DNA from: Chionoecetes opilio
Taxonomy: Eukaryota > Arthropoda > Malacostraca > Decapoda > Majidae
Direction of reading: 5' to 3'
DNA: 64,000 nt
Assembly (NCBI GenBank): GCA_016584305.1
Contig: JACEEZ010005987.1
Location: 61,149-125,148 of the forward strand
A model generated the notes under the pieces. The model saw only the letters and a list, made by a program, of their open reading frames with translations. It searched no databases and was not told where the DNA came from. Position numbers and translations under genes: made by a program. Below are positions 63,505 to 64,000 of this stretch, one piece after another; positions within the stretch are counted from its first letter, which is position 1, and every line of letters begins with the position of its first letter.

Positions 63505-63766
63505 CACTAAGCGTCGTGAAAAGCGTAGATTTAAAAAAGAAATAGGGAAAAACTGGTTCACAAATAGGGTGGTAAATGATTGGAATGGACTCAGTAGACA
63601 GGTAGTTAGTGCAGAGTCATTAGGGAGCTTTATAAGGAGGCTAGATCATTTCATGGATGGGGATGAAAGGTGGATGTAGGTAATGTTCAGTAAAAGGAAC
63701 TACCACGTGTAGGTCTCGCGGCCTCTTGTAGCTTCCTTATGTACTTATGTTCTTATGTTCTTAAGC
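63505..63766 (+). mobile_element. CR1-like retrotransposon 3' end, 260 bp (copy 11)
   Basis: Extends from GAAATAGGGAAAAACTGGTT through GGTGGTAAATGATTGGAATG to the usual tail; the same interval appears on the reverse strand at 15016-15260. Confidence 0.9.
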
Positions 63767-63831
63767 AGGCATTGCATTAGAGCCACATTTGATGATAGGT
63801 TATGCTGCGTTTCCTCTTCTGATGAGGTTTT

Positions 63832-63835
<4 letters not shown>

Positions 63836-63910
<75 letters not shown>
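63836..63910. repeat. (AG)n then (GT)n microsatellites
   Basis: GA repeat 63836-63871, GT repeat 63877-63910. The window ends with unassigned sequence. Confidence 0.97.
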
Positions 63911-63913
<3 letters not shown>

Positions 63914-64000
63914 GGTAATGCTTCACCAAGGTCGGAAAGTGAATCTGTGTTTATTAGCGTAAGACCGTGAAAGCCAGTACAGTGGCGGTTCCTGGAAATG

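Overview
The window looks like arthropod nuclear DNA, most likely from a decapod crustacean. All but one of the recognisable genes are split by GT-AG introns. (TTAGG)n-type tracts, the usual arthropod telomere motif, recur inside repeats. There are dense (TC)n and (AC)n microsatellites, tRNA-derived SINEs, non-LTR retrotransposon tails and many short terminal-inverted-repeat (TIR) elements. No species can be named from sequence alone.

Five conserved eukaryotic genes can be read. (1) The 3' two thirds of a diacylglycerol lipase, DAGL-beta type, on + (2841-16559); its membrane-spanning 5' exons lie outside the window. (2) An intronless ZnT7/SLC30A7-type Golgi zinc transporter on - (24784-25842). 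(3) A complete 15-exon NFXL1 (NF-X1 zinc fingers plus a C-terminal membrane anchor) on + (29357-38787). (4) A two-exon TIMM9 mitochondrial small Tim chaperone on - (40677-41868). (5) A complete eight-exon signal peptide peptidase (HM13/SPP) on + (43481-49392). ZnT7/NFXL1 and TIMM9/SPP are divergent pairs; NFXL1/TIMM9 are convergent. The genes are housekeeping genes of lipid signalling, the secretory pathway and mitochondria, and nothing suggests a shared pathway.

Region by region: 1-22.4 kb is the DAGLB locus and its downstream flank, packed with minisatellites (units of 24 to about 132 bp), MITEs, a 924-bp PIF/Harbinger derivative and a 5'-truncated non-LTR retrotransposon interrupted by a 573-bp MITE. 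22.4-29 kb holds ZnT7 and little else. 29-49.4 kb is gene-dense (NFXL1, TIMM9, SPP), with MITEs sitting very close to exon edges. 49.4-64 kb has no recognised gene; it holds a 64-bp minisatellite, several foldback elements, SINEs, TIR elements with (TAG)n cores and long dinucleotide tracts.

The observations most worth following are: (a) four different inverted-repeat families, six copies in all, that each carry an internal TTAGG/CCTAA tract, with an asymmetric core kept across three copies of one family; (b) a 3' splice site of NFXL1 that lies inside retrotransposon-like sequence, and one of DAGLB that abuts a retrotransposon tail; (c) MITEs repeatedly placed 25-120 bp from exon boundaries; (d) three genes each with a small decoy copy of an exon edge in the neighbouring intron; and (e) single-base frame disruptions in two otherwise intact genes, which together with noisy repeats suggest residual consensus errors.
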